14,491 nt of DNA from CAYRTD01 sp964426915 (GCA_964426915.1 CAYRTD010000109.1:1-14491), one strand, 5' to 3'; shown: positions 1-8,604, counted from the first letter of the stretch. The notes: generated by a model not told the origin, from the letters alone. Translations and numbers: made by a program.

Positions 1-172
1 AATTTTAAACCGCAGTATACTAATGTATTCGAGGATTTAAAATTTTTGCAGCAATGCAGATATTGGACATTATGGACAGGCACTACCCAGGCTTTTTGCC
101 ACCATATTCCAAAAATTTCCTCTATATTTACAGCATCAGGCCCTGAGTTTATAATGAAAATCAGAATCAGGA
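1..172. other. Upstream non-coding region of the signalling operon
   Basis: No open reading frame with convincing protein character lies here on either strand. The stretch is AT-rich and carries no strong hairpin. It probably contains the operon promoter (see the weak candidate at 95-130) and the 5' leader of the first methyltransferase gene. Confidence 0.5.
95..130 (+). promoter_or_regulatory. Possible Bacteroidota-type promoter for the operon (weak)
   Basis: A TTTG at 95-98 could be the -33 element and TATATTTA at 123-130 resembles the -7 consensus TAnnTTTG, with the last base changed. The 24-nt spacer is longer than the usual 19-21, so this is only a candidate. It would give a leader of roughly 35 nt before the ATG at 173. 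Confidence 0.25.
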
Positions 173-1006
173 ATGCAAGAGGAAGTTAAGGATATTACAC
201 CCTTTCTCCTTGCCCTCAAAGAAGGATCCGGGAATGACTTCACCAATTATTCAATGAACTCTCTGAACAGACGGATCATTAAAATAATGAATGATTTCAG
301 GATTAGTTTTGAGGATCTGGTAGAAAGGGTTAAAAGTGACAGATTATTCAGAGAAGAAGTCGTTAAGAAAATCACGGTTCATACAACCGATCTCTTTCGT
401 GATAAGGAATTGTGGCTATTTCTCAGGGAAAAAATACTTCCCCGTTTTGCAGAAAAAATGAAGATCACCATCTGGCACCCCGGATGCTCCACAGGCCAGG
501 AAGTCTATTCCATGATGATATTGCTAAACGAAATGGGTCTCCTTAACAAAACAGAGATCTATGCTTCCGACCTGAATCCCGATGTTCTGGATATTTCAAG
601 AAAAGGTAAATACAAGTTTATTTTCAATAAAGATTATGTATCGAATTTTGACTCTGTCATTAATCCGGATAGGAACAGAAAAAAGATAAGCCATGAAAGA
701 TACTTTGAAACAGACAGGGATGAGGATTTTATTGTAATGAAAGAATTCCTCAGAAAAAAACCTGTTTACAGAAAAATGGACCTTGTGAGGGATAATAATC
801 CTTTCAAACTAAATTTTGATATCATCGTATGCAGAAATGTAATCATATATTTCAATTATGATCTGCAAAACAAAGTGTTCGACATGTTCTATAATAATAT
901 GAATGAAAATGCCTGCCTGATTCTGGGATTACATGAAAGTATAATCGGACCCTGTGCATCCCATTTCTATAAAAACGATAAGGTGTATTTCAAAAAAGAT
1001 TTATAA
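173..1006 (+). CDS. CheR-type protein-glutamate methyltransferase (SAM-dependent)
   Basis: By family this cytoplasmic enzyme transfers methyl groups from S-adenosylmethionine to glutamates on receptor helices. The 277 residues match CheR length and layout. An N-terminal helical part includes the LNRRI segment (31-35) and the substrate-side motif TTDLFRD (71-77; usual form TxxFFRD). The Rossmann part has the SAM loop HPGCSTGQEVYS (102-113), the ribose-binding acidic motif ASDLN (131-135) and CRNVIIYF (220-227), the usual CRNVLIYF. All key positions look intact, so I expect activity. The ATG at 173 is the only reasonable start. It heads the cluster; a membrane receptor follows and a CheB-type esterase comes three genes later. 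No MCP or CheA is present, so the substrate is unknown; the coiled coils of the neighbouring GAF/PAS proteins are candidates. I give no symbol because orthology to flagellar-system cheR is not implied. Confidence 0.9.
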   Translation: MQEEVKDITPFLLALKEGSGNDFTNYSMNSLNRRIIKIMNDFRISFEDLVERVKSDRLFREEVVKKITVHTTDLFRDKELWLFLREKILPRFAEKMKITIWHPGCSTGQEVYSMMILLNEMGLLNKTEIYASDLNPDVLDISRKGKYKFIFNKDYVSNFDSVINPDRNRKKISHERYFETDRDEDFIVMKEFLRKKPVYRKMDLVRDNNPFKLNFDIIVCRNVIIYFNYDLQNKVFDMFYNNMNENACLILGLHESIIGPCASHFYKNDKVYFKKDL

Positions 1007-1105
1007 ATTAACGCTCAGATCCGGTGATTATTTCTGGAAACGCAAGAAATCTCGGATAACTTTTCAGGCAAAAGGCCCACTATTTTATTTGTGCAATTTG
1101 AGTCT

Positions 1106-3748
1106 ATGAGAAACATCTTAAAATCTATATCCGGAAAATATATTCTGCTCAGCATAGCTTTGATCGTTTTCTGGATTATTGCTGGTTTTCTGGCCATCGA
1201 CCGCATCAATTCTGCACGCCATCTGAGTACTATACAAGAGCATATAAATGAAAACATTACCCGTTCTGCAATAATTCATGGCAACTCACTGTCTCTTATC
1301 TCTCTGGCAACCCTGGGGGGAAGCCCGGAAACTATAACTGAATATGGTGAGTCTGAACAATTACGACTGGAAATAATCACCGGCATCAACTCACTGGAAG
1401 AAGATCCTTATTCAGGAAATCTTACCAGCTTTAGCCGTAGGAGCAGGATGATCAGAGAAAGTTGTAATGAGCTGAACAGGATTGAGAATGAATACATCAG
1501 CCTCCTTATCCATAAAGGGGATCCCGGATCGGGCCTGATTCTTAAGATCACTTCCCTGCTGGATGAATCAATTCTGCAGGAAAAAAGTCTTCCCCCGGAT
1601 TTTTATTACGGATTAAAAAATGAATTTCAGGACTATCTGATAAAGAATAACCCTGAAATATTGAGCGAAATTATCATTAGCCTCGACATGAAAATGACGG
1701 GGGCAGATCTGCATACAGGTAGTTCGGGTGATTTTTCTGCTACAACAGGAAGCCTTCCCCTGATTCTGAACCGGTCCTTCAAAGATCTTTTGAGAACAGA
1801 CCGGAAATTAGGATTTCATAAATCTACTGTTTTAACAAACGAACTGAAGCTTTTTAATGAACAGCTGAAGAACCAACTCAATACAATGAATGATGAATTC
1901 CGCACTTACTCAAATGAATTCATGAACTCATCCCTGAACCGGTTTATAATTTTCCTTGTGCTAACGGGATTACTTACCGGTGGATTGATAATATACTTTT
2001 CATCAGGAGTGCTGAGGAGTTTCGACAGGCTGTCTCCTGCATTAAAAGAATTATCACTTGGCCGGATTCCTGAAGAAATCAGTGTTCCTGAAGATTCAGA
2101 AACCGGACAATTAGCTGAATACACCAACAGGATAGCGGTGAATCTTGGTAAAAAGCTTGAGTTTGTAAATAACCTGGAAAACCTCAGCGGAAATGAACAG
2201 GATTTATTGTTGAGTGAAAAAGATGAACTGGGAAATGCACTGCTGAAAGTCCATGATAAAATGATTATTACGGAAGAGAATAACAGGAAAAGGATTGAAG
2301 AAGATCACAAAAGAAACTGGCATAATGAGGGCCTGGCACAGTTCAGTGAGATATTCAGGTATGAGTTTGAGGATATTAATGAGCTTTCCTTCAGGATAAT
2401 AAAAAAATTGGTCAGCTATCTTGAGGCAAGTCATGGTTCCTTGTTTATTCTGAACACGGAAGATCCGGAAGATCCGGTTTTCGATCTTTCCGCTACTTTT
2501 GCCTACGACAGACGAAAATTTCTTCAAAAAAGGATCCGTCCCGGTGAAGGCCTGTGTGGAACCTGTGCACTCGAAAAAGAAAGCATTTTCTTAACCGATA
2601 TTCCGGATGATTATATTGAAATTACTTCCGGGCTCGGTGGGAGTTCTCCCCGTTCACTTTTAATTGTTCCCCTTATCGTTGAAAATATTAGCTTCGGGAT
2701 CATGGAAATTGCTTCTCTCAAAGTGCTCAGGGACTTTGAAATTGAGTTTGTAAAAAGACTTTCGGAAAATATTTCGACATCAATTGCTTCTGTAAAAAAC
2801 AATATTAATACCAGGGAGCTTCTTCAGAAAATTCACATACAGACAGAGGAAAAAGAACAACAGGATGAAAAAATGCGAAAAAAAGTGAAGGAGCTGGAGA
2901 AGGCCCTGGAAGAATCGAAAAATCATGAATCCGGTATTAAGACAGTTCTCAATGCAATTCATAATTCATTGCCGGTTGCCACCTATTCCCTGAATGGCAG
3001 AATTGCGGATATTAATGATAAATTCACAGCACTCCTTGAACTCTCACCCGATCAGATCCTTGGTAAACACCATAGTGAATTTTCCACAACTAACAGACAA
3101 AGCGAAGAATACAGGCAATTCTGGAATGACTTGAAAAAGGGAGAAACAAAAAGCATAACAGAAAAATTCCGCTTATTCAGCGGAAAAGAGATATGGCTGA
3201 AACAGACATTTACGCCTATACCCGATGAACAAAAGAAAACCAAAAAGATCCTCAGTATTGCTAATGATATAACCGAAATCAGGAACCATCAGGAAGCTCT
3301 TGGGAAACAATCAGCGGAAATTTCCAGAAAAAACAGGGAGATGCTTTCTCTTTCAGAAGCAGTGGATCAATCCATTATTAAATGTGAACTTTCACCTGAG
3401 GGAACGATTCTTCATGTAAACATGAATTACTGTCAGGTCACTGGCCTTTCCTTAAAAGAGCTTTCAGGAAAGAATATCAGGCTTTTCCTTAAAAAAGAAG
3501 AAGCAGAAAATTTCGACAATATACTAACCGGAGTACTTAAAGACAGGAGCTATTCCGGTGTGGTCCGAAGAACAAAACCCACAGGGGAAGAAGTATGGCT
3601 AATGTCAAATTTCGCTCCTGTAAAAGACGAATACGGGAAGATCTATAAGATCTATTTCCTCGCACAGGATATTACCGAAAAAAGGCTCAAGTATCAGTTG
3701 CTGGAAGAAGCAAATAAAGAAATCGAGAGACTCAGGAAAAAAATCTGA
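1106..3748 (+). CDS. Membrane receptor, ectodomain-HAMP-GAF-PAS-PAS, no output domain
   Basis: Numbering is from the ATG at 1106 (880 residues). TM1 is about 12-31, followed by a mostly helical extracytoplasmic region of about 245 residues and TM2 at about 280-302. A HAMP domain follows (about 303-355), then a second HAMP-like segment with SEKDELGN (370-377). A GAF domain spans about 407-565 (GEGLCGTCA, DIPDDYIEI, PRSLLIVPL, GIMEIAS), then a Glu-rich coiled coil (about 567-610) and two PAS domains (about 612-735 and 748-865), each ending in a DITE motif. The protein stops after a short coil (EEANKEIERLRKKI): there is no histidine kinase, GGDEF, PP2C or MCP tip. It must therefore signal through a partner. 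HAMP-GAF receptors with such coils are common in Bacteroidota, and its place between two CheR-like genes suggests methylation of its coils (inference). An in-frame GTG at 1091 is possible, but the ATG gives a normal membrane-anchor N-terminus. Confidence 0.85.
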   Translation: MRNILKSISGKYILLSIALIVFWIIAGFLAIDRINSARHLSTIQEHINENITRSAIIHGNSLSLISLATLGGSPETITEYGESEQLRLEIITGINSLEEDPYSGNLTSFSRRSRMIRESCNELNRIENEYISLLIHKGDPGSGLILKITSLLDESILQEKSLPPDFYYGLKNEFQDYLIKNNPEILSEIIISLDMKMTGADLHTGSSGDFSATTGSLPLILNRSFKDLLRTDRKLGFHKSTVLTNELKLFNEQLKNQLNTMNDEFRTYSNEFMNSSLNRFIIFLVLTGLLTGGLIIYFSSGVLRSFDRLSPALKELSLGRIPEEISVPEDSETGQLAEYTNRIAVNLGKKLEFVNNLENLSGNEQDLLLSEKDELGNALLKVHDKMIITEENNRKRIEEDHKRNWHNEGLAQFSEIFRYEFEDINELSFRIIKKLVSYLEASHGSLFILNTEDPEDPVFDLSATFAYDRRKFLQKRIRPGEGLCGTCALEKESIFLTDIPDDYIEITSGLGGSSPRSLLIVPLIVENISFGIMEIASLKVLRDFEIEFVKRLSENISTSIASVKNNINTRELLQKIHIQTEEKEQQDEKMRKKVKELEKALEESKNHESGIKTVLNAIHNSLPVATYSLNGRIADINDKFTALLELSPDQILGKHHSEFSTTNRQSEEYRQFWNDLKKGETKSITEKFRLFSGKEIWLKQTFTPIPDEQKKTKKILSIANDITEIRNHQEALGKQSAEISRKNREMLSLSEAVDQSIIKCELSPEGTILHVNMNYCQVTGLSLKELSGKNIRLFLKKEEAENFDNILTGVLKDRSYSGVVRRTKPTGEEVWLMSNFAPVKDEYGKIYKIYFLAQDITEKRLKYQLLEEANKEIERLRKKI

Positions 3749-3765
3749 AAAAAGAAAGACAAGTA

Positions 3766-4602
3766 ATGCCCGGAATCACTATTGTTGAAACAAAGGAAAT
3801 AATAAGACTGGTCAAAGATAAATTCGACTTTGATCTGAGTCCCCTTATCCTGATATCCCTCCGGTTAAAGCTTGATAGTATTATTCAGCAAAGTAAACTG
3901 AGAAACTTTGAACATCTTTATGAAAGCATTAACGGGGATCCCCGGTTTTTCGATTACTTTCTCTATGAGATCTTTTATTCCAGTGCAGAGATTTTTCGTG
4001 ATCCCGGAATGTGGATAATCCTGAAAGAAGAAATAATTCCTTCCCTGATGGAAAGAACAGAGAAGATCGACATTCTCATACCACAATGCAGCTGCGGGAG
4101 CGACCTGTATTCTACCCTTATACTTCTGGAAGAAATGAACCTGACCGGACAGGCAGACATACATCTTACCTGGATCACTGAAAGAAACAAAAAAAATATT
4201 TCCGAAGGAAAAATAGAAAAGAATCTGAATGAAGCTTCAGCTAAAAATATTCGTGAAGTATTTCCTGATTGTCCCAGCGAGAAATATATTATCCTGAAAA
4301 ATAAAGAATACTTTTTCAACACCCGCTTTTTAAAGAATATTTCTTTCTCAAAACATGACTATACCGATCGGAAGGAGAAAAAATCCTATCATCTGATACT
4401 TTGCAGGAACAAGTTTTTGTTTTTCAATTTGAATTATCAAAACCTGATGCTCGAAAAACTCGTAAGAGAGCTTAGGCCCGGAGGAATTCTTGTCACAGGT
4501 TATAAAGAGGATATCAGCGATTACATGACAAAGAACAATTTCCTCACAGAAGTCAATTCCTCTGAAAAAATATACGGGAAAAAAACATCGGTAAATGAAT
4601 AA
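3766..4602 (+). CDS. Second CheR-like protein, probable degenerate methyltransferase
   Basis: The 278 residues have the same overall plan as the first methyltransferase. AEIFRDPGMW (74-83) corresponds to TDLFRDKELW, PQCSCGSDLYSTLILLEEM (106-124) to the SAM-binding loop and following helix, and CRNKFLFFN (213-221) to CRNVIIYFN. The catalytic landmarks are eroded. The glycine-rich loop has lost GCSTG, the ribose-binding acidic motif (ASDLN in the paralogue) is replaced by LTWITERN (134-141), and the Asn-Val-hydrophobic stretch is altered. I infer it no longer binds SAM normally and may act as a receptor-binding scaffold or regulator of the active CheR. It starts 17 nt after the receptor gene and overlaps the CheB-type gene by 8 nt, so the three are probably translationally linked. 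A divergent but active enzyme cannot be excluded. Confidence 0.8.
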   Translation: MPGITIVETKEIIRLVKDKFDFDLSPLILISLRLKLDSIIQQSKLRNFEHLYESINGDPRFFDYFLYEIFYSSAEIFRDPGMWIILKEEIIPSLMERTEKIDILIPQCSCGSDLYSTLILLEEMNLTGQADIHLTWITERNKKNISEGKIEKNLNEASAKNIREVFPDCPSEKYIILKNKEYFFNTRFLKNISFSKHDYTDRKEKKSYHLILCRNKFLFFNLNYQNLMLEKLVRELRPGGILVTGYKEDISDYMTKNNFLTEVNSSEKIYGKKTSVNE

Positions 4603-5161
4603 ACTATTGATCATTGGAGGATCTGCAGGCAGTTTCAAGGTGGTGAATGATTTACTGGCAAGTCTTCCTGTAAATTATCCATGGACGATTATCGTTTGTC
4701 TTCACAGGCTCCGGACAGCAAGGACGGGTTTTAAGGAAGCCCTTGCCATTAATACAGGATTTGAAATCCGTGAGCCCCTGGATAAGGAAAGAATTAAACA
4801 CTCCACCGCCTACCTTGCCCCAGCAAACTATCATCTGCTGGTTGAATACGGACATCGGTTTGCTTTGTCGGTTGACAGGGCGGTTAATCACAGCCGGCCC
4901 TCAATAGATATCACAATGAAAACTGCAGCCGAGGTATTTAAAGAAAAAACCATCGGAATTTTGCTCTCCGGCGCCAATATGGACGGCGCAGCCGGAATGA
5001 AAAAAATACATGAGCTGGGGGGTAAAACCCTGGTTCAGGACCCTGGTTCTGCAGAAATAAAAACCATGCCACAGGCAGTTATTAAGTTATTCAAACCGGA
5101 TTACCTTTGTGATGCTGAAGGGATTACTGAAGCTGTTCATAAGCTTGGTGGAAGTGATTAA
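4595..5161 (+). CDS. CheB-type protein-glutamate methylesterase, catalytic domain only
   Basis: By family this enzyme hydrolyses glutamyl methyl esters on receptors, or deamidates glutamines, opposing CheR. The 188 residues correspond to the catalytic domain alone. The serine is in GGSAGS (Ser10), the histidine in CLHR (His37) and the aspartate in SGANMDGAAGM (Asp130). The spacings of 27 and 93 residues fit the Ser-His-Asp triad of CheB. Other family features are YLAPANYHLLV (73-83), HSRPSID (99-105) and DPGSAEIKTMPQAV (149-162). There is no N-terminal receiver domain, so it cannot be switched on by phosphorylation from a CheA-type kinase. Control may come from the neighbouring CheR-like protein, with which it shares an 8-nt overlap, or it may be constitutive. 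The ATG at 4595 places the first beta strand immediately before the nucleophile loop, as expected. Confidence 0.9.
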   Translation: MNKLLIIGGSAGSFKVVNDLLASLPVNYPWTIIVCLHRLRTARTGFKEALAINTGFEIREPLDKERIKHSTAYLAPANYHLLVEYGHRFALSVDRAVNHSRPSIDITMKTAAEVFKEKTIGILLSGANMDGAAGMKKIHELGGKTLVQDPGSAEIKTMPQAVIKLFKPDYLCDAEGITEAVHKLGGSD

Positions 5162-5184
5162 TAAAGAGTAAATTAAATAATAAC

Positions 5185-5943
5185 TTGAAAAAAGAACGAA
5201 TATATACCATAATCATTTTTATATCAGGGGTGATCCATCTTTTACTTCTGCTGTTTTCCTGGAAAATAAAATCGGAAAGTGCACACTTGTTCACTTACAT
5301 CCCCATCCTTCTGATAATATCCTTTTCCCTAAATATTATTCTCCTGCTCAGGATCACCGGAATTTTTTCTTTTCCGGTGAAAGAAGCAAAATCACCCCCC
5401 AAAGAAATTAACTCCATTTCTGAAAAAGAGGAACAGCTATCACATACAAGGGAAATCATTAATCCTAAGACTTCGGTGGAGAAGCTTCTCAAAAATGTGA
5501 TGCTTAAAAGAACCCTGCAAGGTTTCGGGGAAAAATTGTTAAGTAACTTCGCAAGGGCTTTTGACATCATGCAGGGAATATTTTACAGTTGGAATGAAAA
5601 AGATCAGGTCTATGAACCAAAAGCATTTTATGCCATTACCGAAAGTACAGTAGTAAGATCGTTTCGTCAGGGGGAATCCATTCCCGGCCAGGCAGCTATG
5701 AAAGATGACATTACCGTCCTGAAAGATCTTCCCGGGAATTACAGGACAATAGAATCAGGCCTTGGCAATCATGTTCCCGGCTTTATCTATTTCATCCCGC
5801 TCCTTCATGAAAAAAAATGTGTTGCCTTAATAGAGATCAGCTGCTTTAAGAAAATTTCTGAGCAGAAACTAAACGCACTGAACTACTTTATGAATTTTAG
5901 CGGTAAAAAATACATTCAGTTCACTGAAAAGATTAATGTCTGA
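5185..5943 (+). CDS. Two-TM membrane protein with a cytoplasmic GAF-like domain
   Basis: The 252 residues contain TM1 (about 7-26), a very short external loop, TM2 (about 38-58), a polar linker (about 65-100) and a divergent GAF domain (about 105-246). The GAF assignment rests on similarity to the two better GAF domains of this cluster. Here GESIPGQAAMKDD (163-175), DLPGNYRTIESGL (181-193), PGFIYFIPL (198-206) and ALIEIS (214-219) line up with their GEGLCGTCALEKE, DIPDDYIEITSGL, PRSLLIVPL and GIMEIAS. No catalytic or output domain is present. The start is a TTG at 5185; the first in-frame ATG lies beyond both membrane segments, so a rare start codon is required to make the membrane protein. 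It overlaps the phosphatase gene by 8 nt (ATGTCTGA), which suggests coupled synthesis and perhaps a complex in the membrane. The function is unknown; a sensory partner of the phosphatase is the simplest guess. Confidence 0.75.
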   Translation: MKKERIYTIIIFISGVIHLLLLLFSWKIKSESAHLFTYIPILLIISFSLNIILLLRITGIFSFPVKEAKSPPKEINSISEKEEQLSHTREIINPKTSVEKLLKNVMLKRTLQGFGEKLLSNFARAFDIMQGIFYSWNEKDQVYEPKAFYAITESTVVRSFRQGESIPGQAAMKDDITVLKDLPGNYRTIESGLGNHVPGFIYFIPLLHEKKCVALIEISCFKKISEQKLNALNYFMNFSGKKYIQFTEKINV

Positions 5944-8551
5944 AAATCTCCCAAATAGCGCTTATGATAAGAGAGAAAAATTCTTTCCCTGGCTTATATT
6001 CACAGGAACCCTTCTGCTGGTCCTCCTTCTCTGGAGTCTCGAAATCATAGGTCGCAAGCTCAGCTTATCCTTCACTTCATTATTTGAAATACACAAATCC
6101 CCTCCCCTATGGTTCATCGATCTTTTGCCCTTCCTGTTATTCTTTTTTTCCCGTTACCATTTTAGAACATATAACCGCCTTCTAAAAGAAAAAGAACATT
6201 TTTTCGACAGACAGAAAAAAATATACCGGAACTATGCAGAACATGCGGAGCGCATGGGCATGGAAGATTACAGCATTCCGGTAGAACCGGCCGGAGATGA
6301 TGATGATCTGGGAAAATCATTGCAGTTTCTTCAGGGTTACCTGAGGGCTACAGACAGAAAAAAAAGAGACGAGACCTGGATCTCCGACGGGAAGGAAATG
6401 ATTTCCAGAATCCTCAGGCTTTACACAAATATTGATGAACTTTCCTATAAGGTTCTGGAAAATTTATGCGATTATATCGATGTTGAACAGGGAGCGATCT
6501 ATTTATACAATGAGCATTCCGAAGTCCTGAAATGCACTGCGACCCACGCCTATAACAGAAAAAGATTTGTTAATCAGGAATTTAAATTGGGCTATGGTCT
6601 GGTAGGTCAATGTGCGTACGAAATGGACTTTGTTTATCGCACCGAGATACCCGAAGATTACATTACTATAAGTTCCGGGATCCTGAGTGATCAGAAGCCC
6701 CGCTCGATTGTTCTTGTCCCGTTGATATCAAATGAAGAGCTACAGGGTGTTATGGAATTTGCAAGTATTCAGCCAAAGATCCGGAAAATTTCCATTCAGT
6801 TTCTGCTGGAGCTGGGTGAAATTATCGGTCGCTCCATATACAACCTGCGTATGAGCCGAAAAACAGAAGAACTTCTGGAAGAATCCAGGAAAATGACAAA
6901 GGAGCTGCAGGCAAATGAAATTGCCCTCCGGGAAAATGCGGATCTGATGAAAATAACGCAGATGAAACTCGAAAATTCCAACCGGCAACTGGAGCAAAAG
7001 GTCAGAGAAGCAGAAAAAGCAAGTGGACAACTTCACTGGATGCTTGAAAATTCTTCGGAGCTGATCTCCATTTACTCCGAAAATCTAAGCCTCAGTTATG
7101 TAAGTCCTTCCGTTACGAAGATCCTGGGGTATCCGGAAAAGGAGTACAAGGAAGGGAAAGACTTTGAAAGACTCACACGTGAAGGAGCTGCCGCCCTAAG
7201 GGATCTTATCTCCGAATCGATCACGAATCCGGGAAATAGGAGAACCATCCGCTACTCTTTTGTGAAAAAAGGAGGAGAGACTGTCTTCCTTGAATCATCG
7301 GCAAAAAACCTTCTGGATAATACCTCCATCAGGGGCATTCTTGTTAATTCCATTGACATAACGGAAAAGATGAGAGCTGAGAAAGAAGAAAGATTAAGAA
7401 CCCGGATGCAGTCACTTTCCGAAAATTCCCCGGATCTGATCTTACGCCTTAGCACATCCGGACAATTTTATTATGCAAATCCTGTCGTGGAAGATTATAT
7501 GGGACTGAGCCCCGCGGAAATCATAAACAAAAATATTACCGAACTCCCGTTTAATCCAGATCTGAAAGAATATTTCGAAGCCACCCTTGCCGCTATGAGA
7601 ACAAATCCTGGAAAAACCAGTGAAGAAATAACCGTACTTTTGGAAACGGACAATACGATGAAAGACCGGATCATCAGTTTCGATGCAATTCCCGAATATA
7701 ATTATAAGGAACTGGAAACTGTTCTGTTTGCCGGCCACGATGTCACGGAAATGAAAAGGATCGAAAAGGAACTGAATGAAAAAAATAAAAAGATTCAGGA
7801 CAGCATTAATTACTCCAAAAAAATTCAAAACGCCATTCTTCCTGATATGGAAAATCTCCGAAAGACTTTTCCCAGCAGCTTTCTTTTTCTCAGGCCCAGG
7901 GATGTCATTTCAGGCGATTTCCCATGGTTCCTCAAAAATGAAACCAACATCTTCCTTGCAGCAGTTGACTGTACAGGCCATGGTGTTCCGGGGTCAATGC
8001 TTTCCTTCATTGCCTATTTCCTGCTGAAAGAAGTTACGAAAACCGGAACGAATCTGAGTGCCGGTGAAACCTGCGATCTCCTTAATAAACAATTCCGGAA
8101 AACACTGAACCAGGAGGATAATAAAAATGATACCAATGATGGCCTTGATATTGCTCTTTGTAAAATATACCCGGGGGAGAAGAAAATTGAATTTGCCGGG
8201 GCTCACAGGCAACTTTTCTTACTGAGAGAAGGCGAACTGACTGAATTCAAGGGTAACAGGAAGGCCATAGGCGGACTGGAATTATTCAAAAAAGCCGACG
8301 AGAAATTTATAAACCACTCTATTGCTTACAAAACGGGTGATAAGATATTCATTTTTACCGACGGACTGACAGATCAGCTGGGAGGACCCTATGGTAGGAA
8401 ATACAGTCCGGGAAGAGTTAGGGATTTAATTCTTGAGCATCCGGGCTATATCATGAAACAATATCATGATATTTTTGATAGGGACTTCAGGCAGTGGATA
8501 AAAGATTTCCGTCAACTCGATGACGTTTTGATGATCGGTATTGAATTTTAG
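5936..8551 (+). CDS. Membrane GAF-PAS-PAS-PP2C (SpoIIE-type) serine/threonine phosphatase, SiaA-like
   Basis: Domain order over 871 residues: TM1 (about 18-39) and TM2 (about 57-75), a cytoplasmic linker, GAF (about 155-303), a coiled coil with TEELLEES (310-317), PAS1 (about 363-480), PAS2 (about 491-608), a linker helix NYSKKIQNAILP (625-636) and a SpoIIE/RsbU-type PP2C domain (about 645-871). Metal-site and family motifs visible are VISGDF (657-662), VDCTGHGVPGSM (677-688), NDGLDIALC (734-742), FTDGLTDQLGG (807-817) and the terminal DDVLMIGIEF (862-871). The domain therefore looks catalytically complete. The following genes encode a SiaB-type kinase and a SiaC-type substrate, so by analogy with Pseudomonas SiaA it should dephosphorylate the SiaC protein. 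It has no periplasmic sensor domain, so input probably comes through GAF and PAS domains or membrane partners. Confidence 0.9.
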   Translation: MSENLPNSAYDKREKFFPWLIFTGTLLLVLLLWSLEIIGRKLSLSFTSLFEIHKSPPLWFIDLLPFLLFFFSRYHFRTYNRLLKEKEHFFDRQKKIYRNYAEHAERMGMEDYSIPVEPAGDDDDLGKSLQFLQGYLRATDRKKRDETWISDGKEMISRILRLYTNIDELSYKVLENLCDYIDVEQGAIYLYNEHSEVLKCTATHAYNRKRFVNQEFKLGYGLVGQCAYEMDFVYRTEIPEDYITISSGILSDQKPRSIVLVPLISNEELQGVMEFASIQPKIRKISIQFLLELGEIIGRSIYNLRMSRKTEELLEESRKMTKELQANEIALRENADLMKITQMKLENSNRQLEQKVREAEKASGQLHWMLENSSELISIYSENLSLSYVSPSVTKILGYPEKEYKEGKDFERLTREGAAALRDLISESITNPGNRRTIRYSFVKKGGETVFLESSAKNLLDNTSIRGILVNSIDITEKMRAEKEERLRTRMQSLSENSPDLILRLSTSGQFYYANPVVEDYMGLSPAEIINKNITELPFNPDLKEYFEATLAAMRTNPGKTSEEITVLLETDNTMKDRIISFDAIPEYNYKELETVLFAGHDVTEMKRIEKELNEKNKKIQDSINYSKKIQNAILPDMENLRKTFPSSFLFLRPRDVISGDFPWFLKNETNIFLAAVDCTGHGVPGSMLSFIAYFLLKEVTKTGTNLSAGETCDLLNKQFRKTLNQEDNKNDTNDGLDIALCKIYPGEKKIEFAGAHRQLFLLREGELTEFKGNRKAIGGLELFKKADEKFINHSIAYKTGDKIFIFTDGLTDQLGGPYGRKYSPGRVRDLILEHPGYIMKQYHDIFDRDFRQWIKDFRQLDDVLMIGIEF

Positions 8552-8604
8552 TATAAAACCTTTTTATGATTTCCACGTAATCCAATACTGACCAGCTCTG
8601 ATAA

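Noticed and set aside
1030..1050. Hairpin ATTTCT/AGAAAT between the first two genes as a terminator
   Set aside because: Six weak pairs with a nine-base loop and no T-run; more likely chance in AT-rich DNA.
7776..8027. 83-residue plus-strand frame inside the phosphatase gene
   Set aside because: It is a shifted frame over the PP2C domain start; the main frame carries all the catalytic motifs.
8553..8570. ATAAAA/TTTTAT inverted repeat after the phosphatase gene as a terminator
   Set aside because: Only A-T pairs, a three-base loop and no T-run; it is unlikely to stop transcription before the siaB-like gene.
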